Shown: positions 1-29,605, numbered from the stretch's first letter. The stretch: 64,000 nucleotides of DNA from Mycobacterium sp. E3251 (GCF_001666835.1 NZ_LZJF01000192.1:1-64000); one strand, 5' to 3'. The notes: generated by a model not told the origin, from the letters alone. Numbers and translations: made by a program.

Positions 1-21146
<21,146 letters not shown>

Positions 21147-21198
21147 TAAATCCCCCCGAAAGCCTTCCCGACTCTTTCATACCTAGACCGTCTACACA

Positions 21199-21420
21199 TC
21201 ACAAACCAGCAGCGGACACCCTGTCACGCATGCTCTTCGGACGAATGTCGGGCCAGTTCTGTTCGATGTAGTCGAGACAGGCGGCGCGGTCGGCTTCGCC
21301 GTACGCCACTCGCCAGCCGGCCGGGACGTCGGAGAAGACGGGCCAAAGGCTGTGTTGTTCCTCATTATTGACCAAGACGAAAAATTTGCCGCTGTCATCG
21401 TCGAACGGATTGAGCTGCAA
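21199..21420 (-). CDS. MbtH-like NRPS chaperone
   Basis: A 73-residue MbtH-family protein. These small proteins bind and activate adenylation domains. It shows NEEQHSLWP (20-27) and PAGW (33-36), and the three family tryptophans are W26, W36 and W56. The start is TTG at 21420, with GGAGG about 8 bases upstream; no ATG fits. It lies 52 bases upstream of the NRPS start on the same strand, so the two are almost certainly one operon and it should serve A1-A6. A full-length alternative in another frame (21192-21398) is a shadow. Confidence 0.93.
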   Translation of the reverse strand: MQLNPFDDDSGKFFVLVNNEEQHSLWPVFSDVPAGWRVAYGEADRAACLDYIEQNWPDIRPKSMRDRVSAAGL

Positions 21421-21456
21421 CTGACGACCTCCTACAACAGAGATGAGAGCAGAAGC

Positions 21457-21470
21457 GCTGCGCGCGCAGC
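21457..21470. promoter_or_regulatory. 14-bp perfect palindrome upstream of mbtH-NRPS operon
   Basis: GCTGCGCGCGCAGC is fully self-complementary and lies 37-50 bases upstream of the TTG start of the mbtH-like gene. It sits where the leader or promoter of the NRPS operon must be. It could be an operator or a hairpin in the leader RNA. GC-only palindromes are fairly common in this type of genome, so the functional reading is weak. Confidence 0.35.
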
Positions 21471-22181
21471 ACTAGAAACGGTGCAGCGCTTCAGGATTGG
21501 CCGTTAGTTTCGACCAGTATGGCGACCTTCCCACCGGCACGATGCGAGCGCCGATGAGCTTCGCGGAGATCCCCGTCGTGATGTGACCGTGATGGCTGCG
21601 GTCCTGGCCCCAGTTTGTGTCCCCGACCCGAATCGCAATACCGTCCGCAACGCCAACGGTAACCCGGGAACCGCATATGCCGCTCCGCGGGGGCTTCCGT
21701 CGGCGCACCAGCGAACCATTAACAGGCTGGCACTACGACATTGGATGTCGCACTCCACGGGTCCGCAAGTACCCGGCCGCAGGTGCGGTCAAACCTGTGA
21801 ATTTCGTTCCTACATAAGAGATTCGTAACCCGTGGATTTGTTGTACGCGCGTTCCCGCCACTCAGCAAAACAAAGCTTTGTCCCGACGCCGCCTACAATG
21901 AATTCATCTTGGGGTTGACGTGGCAGCGGAGCGGGGTGCTGGCTCTGCCGTTGCCGCAGCGGCACCGAGCCGCCGGTCTGACCATCGCATCTCCCCCGCG
22001 TGTTCACGCCGCGTTGGGTGGGTGTTCACGGGTGCGGGGGCGTTGTTCGAAGTTGTTGCAGGGGGTGATAATTCGCCGCCAAGGCGGACTCGACCGGTGG
22101 CGGGATGTGAATTGACGCACAGGGCCACAATCCGCTAGTGCCGGCGTTTAGACGCCCACGGCCGCGGGTAGAGCTGCGCCA
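21471..22181. other. long intergenic region between mbtH-NRPS operon and gap-like gene
   Basis: About 710 bases separating divergent genes, visibly lower in GC than its surroundings. It must contain the promoters of both transcription units, but I could not place convincing -35/-10 pairs. A minus-strand ORF at 21472-21708 (78 codons, ending LTANPEALHRF) has protein-like composition in its second half and may be a remnant of a lost gene. Plus-strand ORFs of 60-80 codons in the same stretch look like its shadows. No tRNA, insertion sequence or repeat array was seen. Confidence 0.45.
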
Positions 22182-22958
22182 ATGTGGGGGTCAGTGCTGG
22201 GGCTGGGAATTCTGGCGGCACTCAATCCAGTGCGTCTGGGCCTCGCCCTGTTGATGATCTCCCGGCCGCGCCCCGGGCCGAATCTGCTTGCCTACTGGGT
22301 CGGCGGCCTCACCGTATGTGTGCCCGAGCTGCTTGCCCCGCTGATGCTGCTCAACTTCACATCCGCGTTCGGCTCCCACCGGCACGGTTCGGCCGCCCCG
22401 GCCGCGAACTCCACCCTCCCGCACATCCAAATCGCGCTCGGAATCCTCGCGTTGTCGATCGCCGCGGTCATGGCCGTGCGCTTCTCGACGCGGCAGCGGG
22501 TGAAGGCCGGGGCATCGGGGGGCGCCGCGGGCCCGGATGCGCCGATCGCGGTCCCGCGATTTCTGAGCCGCGCACGGGATGTCTCCGCCGAAGAGCGTTC
22601 CGGCATGCACCGCCTGCTCCACCGCGCCCACCGCGCGTGGGAGGAAGGATCACTGTGGATCGCCTGGGTGGTCGGGCTGGCCTCAGTGCCGGTCGACGGC
22701 GTGCTGTTCATCCTCGCGATCATCGTGGCCTCGCGGGCAGCGGTCGCCACCCAGGTCAGCGCCTCGATCGCGTTCGTCCTCCTGATGTATTCCGTCGTCG
22801 AAATGATCCTGGTCGGTTACGTGGCCGCGCCGGCTCGAACCCAGGCCGTGCTGCGGCAGCTGCACGACTGGGTGCGCGCCTACCACCGGCAAATCCTGGT
22901 CACCGTCTTCACGGTCGTGGGGGTCACGCAATTGGCCCAGGGCATGCACATCCTCTGA
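22182..22958 (+). CDS. Gap/Sap-family (SfLAP) integral membrane protein, probable lipopeptide export factor
   Basis: A 258-residue polytopic membrane protein of the family containing GPL-addressing protein Gap and sulfolipid-1-addressing protein Sap. The N-terminus carries the family signature NPVRLGLALLMISRPRPG (15-32), followed by an LLAYWVGG helix, a basic cytoplasmic loop around residues 100-150, and three to four further hydrophobic helices. Known relatives are needed to move glycopeptidolipid or sulfolipid to the cell surface, working with MmpL transporters. It is divergent from the MbtH-NRPS operon. I infer that it helps export the lipopeptide made by that NRPS; no mmpL gene is visible in the window. 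The ATG at 22182 gives the family-typical N-terminus. Confidence 0.85.
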   Translation: MWGSVLGLGILAALNPVRLGLALLMISRPRPGPNLLAYWVGGLTVCVPELLAPLMLLNFTSAFGSHRHGSAAPAANSTLPHIQIALGILALSIAAVMAVRFSTRQRVKAGASGGAAGPDAPIAVPRFLSRARDVSAEERSGMHRLLHRAHRAWEEGSLWIAWVVGLASVPVDGVLFILAIIVASRAAVATQVSASIAFVLLMYSVVEMILVGYVAAPARTQAVLRQLHDWVRAYHRQILVTVFTVVGVTQLAQGMHIL

Positions 22959-23113
22959 GCCTTTCGGGCTATAGCGGTGTGTGAAGGGCCCCCTCGAACA
23001 CACTTGACGCACGAAGTGCACGCGCGTTAACCGATCGGCGTACGAGAAGCGTCAGGTCAGCGGGAAGATAAAGGGGCATCGGGTCTCATTTCTCGGCCGG
23101 CTTGGGAGCGCTC

Positions 23114-24631
23114 GTGATCACTTTGGACCGCTTGGTGAATGTGCTGGGTGGTTACGGGGTCCGGCTGGGTTGGTCATCGGTGCCCAGGTCCACTGAGCTG
23201 CGCAGCGTGGCGATACGCGAGGGTGAGCGCGCGGTGGCCGGTGATGTTTTCCTGGCGATCGGTGCCGCAACGCCCAGCGAGGCGGTGCGCTGGGCGAAGT
23301 CGGCACACGCAATCCTGGTGTTGACGCGCGGCGACGCCGAGCCGATGACGTTCGACGAGGGCGCCGGCGTCGGCGCGGTGATGCTGGTCGACGACAGGCT
23401 GTCCTGGAGCGAGGTCGCCGCGATCATCTACGGGCTGGTGCTGGAGGGCCGCGAAACCGCGGCCGGCCGAGGCCCCACTGATCTTTTCGCGCTGGCCGAC
23501 AGCGTGGCGGACACGGTCGGCAGTCCCGTCGTCATTCACGACGCGCTGCTGCGCGTGCTGGCCTATTCACGGCGGCAGCAACACGTCGACCCGGCGCAGG
23601 TCGAGACCATTCTGGGCCGACAGACCCCGGACCGGCTGCGCGCACTATTCCACGCCCGTGGCGTGTTCACGCATCTCGCGAATTCGGACGAGCCATCGTT
23701 CGTCGAGGGCGATGCGGAATCCGGCGTCACCGGGCGCATGGTCGTGGCGGTGCGCTCGGGCCGAGAACTGATGGGGTCGGTGTGGGTCGCCTGCTCCGAG
23801 CCACTGGACGATTCTCGGAGGGCGGCCTTGGCAGAGGGCGCGCAGACGGTAGCCCTGCACCTGCTGCGGTCACAGGCCAGCGCCGACCTTGAGCGGCAGG
23901 TCGAATCCGAACTGGTGATCCGGTTACTGGAAGGCAGCGTTGACTCCGCCACGGCGGCAAGCAAGCTCGGCCTGCCGCAGAGCGGCCTGCGGGTGATCGC
24001 GCTGCAGGCATCCGTCGGCGCCGAGCGCGACACCGCCCTACTGCTGGCGTTCGAGCGCGCCACCGCCGGGTTCGGCTGGTCACGGCCCGGTCGCAGCGCC
24101 TTGGCAGGCAACACCATCTACACCGTGCTGCCCGGAGAGCAGGCCGCGGTGGCGCGCCGCTGGGTCACCGGTCTCGAAGCGGCCCTGCCCGAAGGGGTGG
24201 CCTTGTTGGCCGGCGTCAGCGGGCCGGCCACGGTGACCGATCTGGCCGCCGCGCGTCAGGAGGCCGACGAATGCCTGGCGCTGCACGAGTCGTCACCCGG
24301 ATCCGCGGCCCCCGCCTACGACGAATCGTGGGATGACATCCTGCTGCAGCGGTTACGGACCGCGGCGCGAGCCGGCCGGTCTCCGACCCGTGGACCCGTG
24401 GCCGAGCTGGGCCGACACGACCGCGCTCACGGAACCGACTACCTCGCCACCCTGCGGGCGTGGCTCGAGGCGCTGGGCGACCCGGCCGAAGCCGGCGAGC
24501 GTCTGGGAGTACACGAAAACACGGTGCGTTACCGGCTGCGCAAGATGGCCGAAATCACCAATCTCCCGTTGGATGACGCCAAGAAGCGGCTGGCCATGAT
24601 GATCGAACTCGCGGCCACCGATATCGATTGA
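23114..24631 (+). CDS. PucR-family transcriptional regulator
   Basis: A 505-residue protein. The N-terminal part (about 1-120) resembles the PucR purine-catabolism domain, the middle is GAF-like, and the C-terminus has the PucR helix-turn-helix (LGVHENTVRYRLRKM, about 470-485). GTG 23114 is preferred because GGGAG lies 5-9 bases upstream; a TTG 12 bases earlier is also in frame. Such proteins usually control neighbouring catabolic operons, but none for purines, amines or amino acids adjoins it, apart from gabD2 4 kb downstream. Its target cannot be inferred. Confidence 0.88.
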   Translation: MITLDRLVNVLGGYGVRLGWSSVPRSTELRSVAIREGERAVAGDVFLAIGAATPSEAVRWAKSAHAILVLTRGDAEPMTFDEGAGVGAVMLVDDRLSWSEVAAIIYGLVLEGRETAAGRGPTDLFALADSVADTVGSPVVIHDALLRVLAYSRRQQHVDPAQVETILGRQTPDRLRALFHARGVFTHLANSDEPSFVEGDAESGVTGRMVVAVRSGRELMGSVWVACSEPLDDSRRAALAEGAQTVALHLLRSQASADLERQVESELVIRLLEGSVDSATAASKLGLPQSGLRVIALQASVGAERDTALLLAFERATAGFGWSRPGRSALAGNTIYTVLPGEQAAVARRWVTGLEAALPEGVALLAGVSGPATVTDLAAARQEADECLALHESSPGSAAPAYDESWDDILLQRLRTAARAGRSPTRGPVAELGRHDRAHGTDYLATLRAWLEALGDPAEAGERLGVHENTVRYRLRKMAEITNLPLDDAKKRLAMMIELAATDID

Positions 24632-24647
24632 GCGAACGCTGTCGTAA

Positions 24648-24678
24648 TCCGACAACGAGCGGCGACGCCATTGTCGGA
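24648..24678. promoter_or_regulatory. 8-bp inverted repeat after pucR-like gene
   Basis: TCCGACAA and TTGTCGGA are perfect inverted copies separated by 15 bases, starting 17 bases after the stop of the PucR-type gene and about 86 bases before the next start. It could be a terminator, although there is no T-run, or a two-half-site operator for the downstream gene. Confidence 0.4.
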
Positions 24679-24763
24679 CTTCGGCAAGCCGTGCGGCATC
24701 CACCCGCGCCACCATCGAGGTGAGAAACCCACGGCCTTTCCCGATCCGTCGATAGGACATCCG

Positions 24764-25393
24764 ATGACTAGCCCGCGTCACGATGATCGACCGCCGTGCC
24801 AGCCCGGGCCCGGCGACCACGCCGCGCTGGAGACCTTCACCGTGCCCTTTCCGCGAAGGCTGTTCTCTCGGCTGTTCGGCTGCAACCCGCTGCTGCGGGC
24901 AAGCGACCGGGTGGAGGCGCTGCTTCTGGTGCTGGCCGTCGCGGTGTCTCTGTTCACCGTGCCGATCGCCGCTGCCATCGGCACCGCGGTCCATGACTCT
25001 CGCAGCCGCCTCTACGCGGAGCAGGTCCAGACGCGCCGCACGGTGACCGCGACTGTCGTCGGGGACAGCCGCTCCCCGCGAAAATTCGACAGCCGGACAG
25101 TCCAGATGCCTGCCCGCTGGGATTTTGCCGGGGCCGAGCGCACTGGAGACATCGCCGCACCCCCCGCGGCCAAAGTCGGTGACGACGTGGAGATCTGGGT
25201 CGACGGTCAGGGCTCGCCGGTGACCCGACCGGATTTGTCGCCCCGGGACCAGGCGGTCACGATCGCCGTCGCGATCTGGTGTGCCGTAAGCCTCACGGCG
25301 GCCGCTTCGTTCGCCGGCGCCCAGCACGCCCTCGACCGAGCGCGCTACGCCGGATGGCAGCGCGACTTCGACCGTGTCATCGGGCAACGGTGA
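24764..25393 (+). CDS. Rv1733c-like two-helix membrane protein
   Basis: A 209-residue protein matching the length and layout of Rv1733c of M. tuberculosis. It has a cytoplasmic N-terminus with FPRRLFSRLFGCNPLLRASD, a first membrane helix (about 63-83), an extracytoplasmic domain with EIWVDGQG, a second helix (about 165-185) and a short C-terminal tail. Its function is unknown. In M. tuberculosis the relative belongs to the DosR dormancy regulon, but I see no DosR box here. ATG 24764 is chosen because AGGA lies about 10 bases upstream; the longer frame from 24671 lacks a ribosome site. gabD2 nearby matches Rv1731, so part of that neighbourhood is conserved. Confidence 0.82.
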   Translation: MTSPRHDDRPPCQPGPGDHAALETFTVPFPRRLFSRLFGCNPLLRASDRVEALLLVLAVAVSLFTVPIAAAIGTAVHDSRSRLYAEQVQTRRTVTATVVGDSRSPRKFDSRTVQMPARWDFAGAERTGDIAAPPAAKVGDDVEIWVDGQGSPVTRPDLSPRDQAVTIAVAIWCAVSLTAAASFAGAQHALDRARYAGWQRDFDRVIGQR

Positions 25394-25472
25394 GCTGATG
25401 GCGGCACCACCGATCGGGCACCCGGTCCCGCAGCGAGCGCCCGCAAGGAACCTGCGCTGTCGGCTCGGAACA

Positions 25473-25652
25473 ATGACGAACACCGGCGTTGTCCAATTCG
25501 GGCAAACGCCTCAGCGCCCACCCGGACCACCATGGAATTACCCACCGCGACCCGCGCGATGGCTCCGACGCACGTTGCCCCTCACGGGCTCCGGGTCGTC
25601 AGGGGCGGCTGCCACACGCCGGCCCGCCTCTGACGACATCCCTACGCAGTAA
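25473..25652 (+). CDS. possible small proline-rich protein or gene remnant
   Basis: A 59-codon frame starting at ATG 25473 in the 270-base gap between the Rv1733c-like gene and the first GreA-like gene. It is rich in Pro, Arg and Thr. There is no clear ribosome site and I recognise no relative. It could be the decayed start of a former gene. The rest of the gap shows nothing else. Confidence 0.2.
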   Translation: MTNTGVVQFGQTPQRPPGPPWNYPPRPARWLRRTLPLTGSGSSGAAATRRPASDDIPTQ

Positions 25653-25664
25653 AGGAATTACGCG

Positions 25665-26228
25665 ATGAGCAGTTGCACGCCCGCCGTTCTGACGCCGCAG
25701 CACTACCGCCGACTGCAGGACGAACTCGCCGCGCTGCGCTCCCAGCGCAGCGTCGAAGTCCCCGACGACACAATGGATTACGGCGGGATCCGCGGGGCGC
25801 GCCCCGCGGCACGACGACAACGCATCCGCGAGATCGAGGACCTGCTGGCGACGGCCGCGGTGCGTGGCAACCCCGCAGTCGGACGGATCGCGGGCCCGGG
25901 CATGGTGGTGACGATCCGCTACGACGCCAGCGGTGAAACGGAAACGTTGCTGCTCGGCCGGCGCGGCGCCGAAGACGCCGACGTCACGGTGTACTCCATG
26001 GCATCGCCGCTGGGCCGGTGCATCGCCGGTGCTCGTCCCGGTGAGCAACGCATCTACGCGATTCCGCATGACAAGGGCCAGCTCGTGACTCTGCTCAAGG
26101 CCACTCCGTACCGGGATGCATCGGAAGCCGCACGCGCGCAACGGATGCAGCCGCCCAACGCGGCTAAGCGGCCGCTTGATCGGCAGCCATTGACCGCCAT
26201 CGAGAGAAGGGGAAACGAACATGACTAG
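25665..26228 (+). CDS. GreA/Rnk-like RNA polymerase-binding protein, copy 1
   Basis: A 187-residue protein. A short helical N-terminal half (LTPQHYRRLQDELAALR, about 9-25, then RQRIREIEDLL) resembles a shortened GreA coiled coil. The C-terminal half has the FKBP-like Gre fold (PGMVVTIRYD, SPLGRCIAGARPGE). Gre-like proteins act at the RNA polymerase secondary channel; Rv3788-type relatives inhibit transcription rather than rescue arrested complexes. AAAGGAA precedes the ATG. It overlaps the next gene, a paralogue, by 8 bases, so the pair is translationally coupled. A basic tail of about 30 residues has no counterpart in copy 2. Confidence 0.8.
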   Translation: MSSCTPAVLTPQHYRRLQDELAALRSQRSVEVPDDTMDYGGIRGARPAARRQRIREIEDLLATAAVRGNPAVGRIAGPGMVVTIRYDASGETETLLLGRRGAEDADVTVYSMASPLGRCIAGARPGEQRIYAIPHDKGQLVTLLKATPYRDASEAARAQRMQPPNAAKRPLDRQPLTAIERRGNEHD

Positions 26229-26736
26229 CGTGCAACCCGCGTGGCTAACGCCGGAGGCCTATGCGCGGCTCCAGCAAGAGCTGGCCACCCTGCGGGAGTC
26301 GTTTGACGGCAACGCGTTTGGCGATGCCGCCGATGAGAGCGCCGCGGCCGTCCAGCGCGCGCGGCGGCTGAGGATCCAACGGATCCATGACCTGCTGGTC
26401 AACGCCGTCGTCGGAGAGGATCCACCCGACGACGGAATCGCCGAACCGGGCATGGTCTTGACCGTCCGCTACGACGACACCGGTGACATCGAGACGTTCC
26501 TGCTGGGCGCGCGTGGTGCCGAGTACGGCGATGTGGAGGTGTACTCGGTCAATTCCCCGCTGGGTGCGGCCATCATGGGGGCACGTCCCGGTGAGCGGCG
26601 CAAGTATGTGCTACCCCATGGTGTCGGGCTCACCGTCACGCTCGTGGACGCGGTGCCATACGGTACCCACCTCGCCGGTATGAACTGTCGGCCGGCCGGG
26701 AAGCCTGCAGTGTCTAGCGCTTTGGGCCCGAGATGA
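26221..26736 (+). CDS. GreA/Rnk-like RNA polymerase-binding protein, copy 2
   Basis: A 171-residue paralogue of the preceding gene with the same motifs: LTPEAYARLQQELATLR, RIQRIHDLLVNAVVG, PGMVLTVRYDDTGDIETFLLG and SPLGAAIMGARPGERR. GGGGAA precedes ATG 26221. The two copies may form a pair with different activity on RNA polymerase, or a heterodimer; this is inference. An acidic tip, as needed for GreA cleavage activity, is not obvious in either copy. Confidence 0.8.
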   Translation: MTSVQPAWLTPEAYARLQQELATLRESFDGNAFGDAADESAAAVQRARRLRIQRIHDLLVNAVVGEDPPDDGIAEPGMVLTVRYDDTGDIETFLLGARGAEYGDVEVYSVNSPLGAAIMGARPGERRKYVLPHGVGLTVTLVDAVPYGTHLAGMNCRPAGKPAVSSALGPR

Positions 26737-26746
26737 TTGTGCTGCC

Positions 26747-26839
26747 ATGCTATTCGAGCTGATCGACCCGGTGGCGACGATATTCCTTCTCGTGGCAGTG
26801 CTCTTTCTGACGATGGCGGTCGCTTATGGGCGCTCGTGA
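26747..26839 (+). CDS. possible 30-residue single-helix membrane peptide
   Basis: ATG 26747 opens a 30-codon frame. Two acidic residues near the start are followed by about 18 hydrophobic residues (TIFLLVAVLFLTMAVA) and a short polar end. It starts 10 bases after the stop of the second GreA-like gene, so it could be translated by coupling; its own ribosome site is weak. It has the size and layout of small bacterial membrane peptides, but I recognise no family. Confidence 0.35.
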   Translation: MLFELIDPVATIFLLVAVLFLTMAVAYGRS

Positions 26840-26959
26840 GCGCCCCGCCCCCTGTTCGCGAAAGGTCCGTGAGGATTTTCGGTGTGCCCGTGGGATGCTC
26901 GATCGAAGAGTGCGGCTACCGGGCTGGACAACAGCGCGTGCGATGGAGGCACCTCGGCG

Positions 26960-27787
26960 ATGAGCGTTTCAGGTCAGATGCAGCGCTTTGCGTGCGAGCA
27001 CGGAAAACAGGTCGTCGTCGGAAGCGTCCCGTGGCGCTACTACAGACTCGGCACGGGACCGACTGTCCTGTGGTTGACGGGTGGATTGCGTCGGGCCGCC
27101 GTCGCGTCGACGTTTCTCGAAAGGCTTGCCACTCGGCATGCCGTCATCGCCCCCGATTACCCACCTGTCCTGACTATCGCGGAGTTCATGGCCGCGTTCG
27201 ACGAAGTGTTGCGTACGGAATCCACCGACAGCGTCATGCTGGTGGGTCAGTCGTACGGCGGGATGCTGGCACAGGCGTATCTCGCGCACCGCCCACACGC
27301 CGTTCAGCGCCTCGTTCTGTCGAGCTCCGGACCCGCGGACTTCGCTCGGCCGTGGGTTGTTGCGGAGGAACTGTTCATCCTGCTCGCGCGCGTGCTGCCG
27401 GAAGCGATGCTCAAGAACCTGGTGTCCGTCGGGCTGGCTCGATTGGCTCACCAACTCCCGCAACCCACACGGACCGAAATGACGGAGGTCATTCGCACCG
27501 TCGTGCATGACGAGTTGCGCCGGTCCGACGTGGTCTCGCACTTCAGCGTCGCCGCGGACGTCATCCGCAGACGCATCGTTAGCCCCGCCGCGTTCGAGGG
27601 GTGGCGAGGCGACGTCGTGGTATTGAGCGCCAAGAACGATCCGACCCAAAGCCCGCGGGATATAACGCGGTATGAGCGGTTGTTCGGGCGCCGCCCCGAG
27701 GTCATGAGCCTCGGCGAACTTGGGCACGTCGCGGCCCTGGTCGATCCCGACCGCTACGCGGACGAGCTCGAGCACGCGCTCAGGTAA
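26960..27787 (+). CDS. alpha/beta hydrolase
   Basis: A 275-residue alpha/beta hydrolase. The nucleophile elbow GQSYGG lies about one third into the protein, and the C-terminal LGELGHVAAL supplies the likely catalytic histidine; an acidic residue precedes it in VLSAKNDPTQ. The substrate is unknown. The start is ATG 26960, with GGAGG about 10 bases upstream; the frame continues 78 bases further up without a better start. It stands between the GreA-like pair and gabD2, with about 130 bases before gabD2, so it is probably transcribed alone or with the genes upstream. Confidence 0.75.
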   Translation: MSVSGQMQRFACEHGKQVVVGSVPWRYYRLGTGPTVLWLTGGLRRAAVASTFLERLATRHAVIAPDYPPVLTIAEFMAAFDEVLRTESTDSVMLVGQSYGGMLAQAYLAHRPHAVQRLVLSSSGPADFARPWVVAEELFILLARVLPEAMLKNLVSVGLARLAHQLPQPTRTEMTEVIRTVVHDELRRSDVVSHFSVAADVIRRRIVSPAAFEGWRGDVVVLSAKNDPTQSPRDITRYERLFGRRPEVMSLGELGHVAALVDPDRYADELEHALR

Positions 27788-27920
27788 GTGTTGTGGCGCA
27801 ACTGATTCCGAGCCGGAGGACGTCGAACCGAAATGACGCCACGCCGACCGAGGCAACCGCAAGCAATCCAGACGGATAGGCTGGTGGCCTGGACGCTGTG
27901 CTCATAGGGGAGGTAACGAC

Positions 27921-29477
27921 ATGCCCGCACCGTCAGCCGAGGTCTTCGACCGCCTGCGTCAGCTCGCCGCGATCAAAGACGCCGCCGCACGCCAGACCAA
28001 GACGATCGACGAGGTCTTCACCGGCAAACCGCTGACCACGATTCCCATCGGCACGGCCGAAGACGTCGAAGCGGCATTCGCCGAGGCACGGGCGGCTCAG
28101 GCCGACTGGGCGAGCCGCCCGGTCTCCGAGCGCATCGACGTCATCAGCCGCTATCGCGACCTGGTCGTCGACAACCGCGAGTTCCTGATGGATCTCTTGC
28201 AAGCCGAGGCCGGAAAGGCCCGCTGGGCGGCGCAGGAGGAGATCGTCGATCTCATGGCGAACGCGAACTACTACGTGCGCGTCGCCGCCGACCTCCTCAA
28301 GCCGCGCAAGGTGCAGGCGCTGCTGCCGGCTATCGGCAAGACCACCGTGGTCTACCAGCCCAAGGGTGTCGTCGGGGTGATCTCGCCGTGGAACTACCCC
28401 ATGACGCTCACGGCGTCCGACTCGGTGCCGGCGTTGCTGGCGGGTAACGCGGTGGTGCTCAAGCCGGACAGCCAGACCCCGTATTGCGCGCTGGCGTGTG
28501 CCGAGCTCTTGTACGAGGCCGGCCTGCCGCGAGCCCTCTACGCGATCGTGCCCGGGCCGGGCTCGGTGGTGGGCACCGCAATCATCGACAACTGTGACTA
28601 CTTGATGTTCACCGGCTCGACCGCCACCGGCAGGCAGCTCGCCGAACACGCGGGCCGTCGGCTGATCGGCTTCTCGGCCGAACTCGGGGGCAAGAACGCG
28701 ATGATCGTCACCCGTGGCGCCAACCTCGACAAGGCCGCCAAGGCGGCCACCCGCGCGTGCTTCTCGAACGCCGGCCAGTTGTGCATCTCCATCGAGCGGA
28801 TTTACGCCGAGAAGGACATCGCCGACGACTTCGTCGGCAAGTTCGGCGCGGCGGTGCGGAACATGAAGCTGGGGACCGCGTACGACTTCTCGGTCGACAT
28901 GGGCAGCTTGATCTCCGCGGGTCAGCTGGACACGGTGACCGACCACGTAGACGACGCGAAAGCCAAGGGCGCCAAGGTGATTGCGGGCGGCAAGGCGCGG
29001 CCCGACATCGGGCCGCTGTTCTACGAGCCCACGGTGCTGGCCGAAGTCACGCCGGAGATGGAGTGTGCGGCCAACGAGACGTTCGGGCCGGTCGTGTCGA
29101 TCTACCCCGTCGCCGACGTGGATGAAGCCGTCGAGAAGGCCAACGCCACCGAGTACGGGCTCAACGCTAGCGTGTGGGCCGGCTCGTCGGCGGAAGGCGA
29201 ACAGATCGCCGCCCGGTTGCGGTCGGGGACGGTGAACGTGAACGAGGGTTACGCGTTCGCATGGGGCAGCCTCAGCGCCCCGATGGGCGGGATGGGCCAG
29301 TCCGGCGTCGGTCGCCGGCACGGACCCGAGGGTCTGTTGAAGTACACCGAATCGCAGACGATCGCGACCGCGCGCGTGTTCAATCTCGATCCGCCGCTTG
29401 GCATTCCGGGGACGCTGTGGCAGAAGTCGCTAGTTCCCGTTGTGCGCGCGGTGATGCGGCTCCCCGGGCGCAACTGA
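27921..29477 (+). CDS. gabD2: succinate-semialdehyde dehydrogenase GabD2
   Basis: A 518-residue aldehyde dehydrogenase that oxidises succinic semialdehyde to succinate using NAD(P). Its length and sequence match M. tuberculosis GabD2 (Rv1731). The active-site residues are Glu254 in FSAELGGKN and Cys288 in FSNAGQLCISIER; the cofactor-binding region GVISPWNYP is present. GGGGAGG lies upstream of ATG 27921. With alpha-ketoglutarate decarboxylase activity this enzyme can complete a TCA bypass. No gabT or other GABA gene adjoins it. Confidence 0.95.
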   Translation: MPAPSAEVFDRLRQLAAIKDAAARQTKTIDEVFTGKPLTTIPIGTAEDVEAAFAEARAAQADWASRPVSERIDVISRYRDLVVDNREFLMDLLQAEAGKARWAAQEEIVDLMANANYYVRVAADLLKPRKVQALLPAIGKTTVVYQPKGVVGVISPWNYPMTLTASDSVPALLAGNAVVLKPDSQTPYCALACAELLYEAGLPRALYAIVPGPGSVVGTAIIDNCDYLMFTGSTATGRQLAEHAGRRLIGFSAELGGKNAMIVTRGANLDKAAKAATRACFSNAGQLCISIERIYAEKDIADDFVGKFGAAVRNMKLGTAYDFSVDMGSLISAGQLDTVTDHVDDAKAKGAKVIAGGKARPDIGPLFYEPTVLAEVTPEMECAANETFGPVVSIYPVADVDEAVEKANATEYGLNASVWAGSSAEGEQIAARLRSGTVNVNEGYAFAWGSLSAPMGGMGQSGVGRRHGPEGLLKYTESQTIATARVFNLDPPLGIPGTLWQKSLVPVVRAVMRLPGRN

Positions 29478-29521
29478 CTACAGCCGCTCGCCGCATCCAC
29501 GTATGGTCGGGCCGGCTGTAG
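29478..29521 (+). terminator. inverted repeat directly after gabD2
   Basis: CTACAGCCG immediately after the gabD2 stop is matched by CGGCTGTAG 26 bases later, a perfect 9-bp stem. There is no T-run, as is usual for mycobacterial terminators. It may end the gabD2 transcript or act in the leader of the next gene. Confidence 0.45.
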
Positions 29522-29605
29522 ATTACGTCGCAATCTTCTGCCATCGGTATGGCAAATCGCGTTACGCTCCTCGATATAGCGTCACATCGCACGTCAGGAG
29601 CCGCC

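Noticed and set aside
24632..25664. DosR box expected upstream of the Rv1733c-like or GreA-like genes
   Set aside because: I found no sequence close to the 20-bp DosR palindrome in these intergenic stretches.
27933..29321. 462-codon minus-strand frame opposite gabD2
   Set aside because: Antisense shadow of a well-conserved dehydrogenase.
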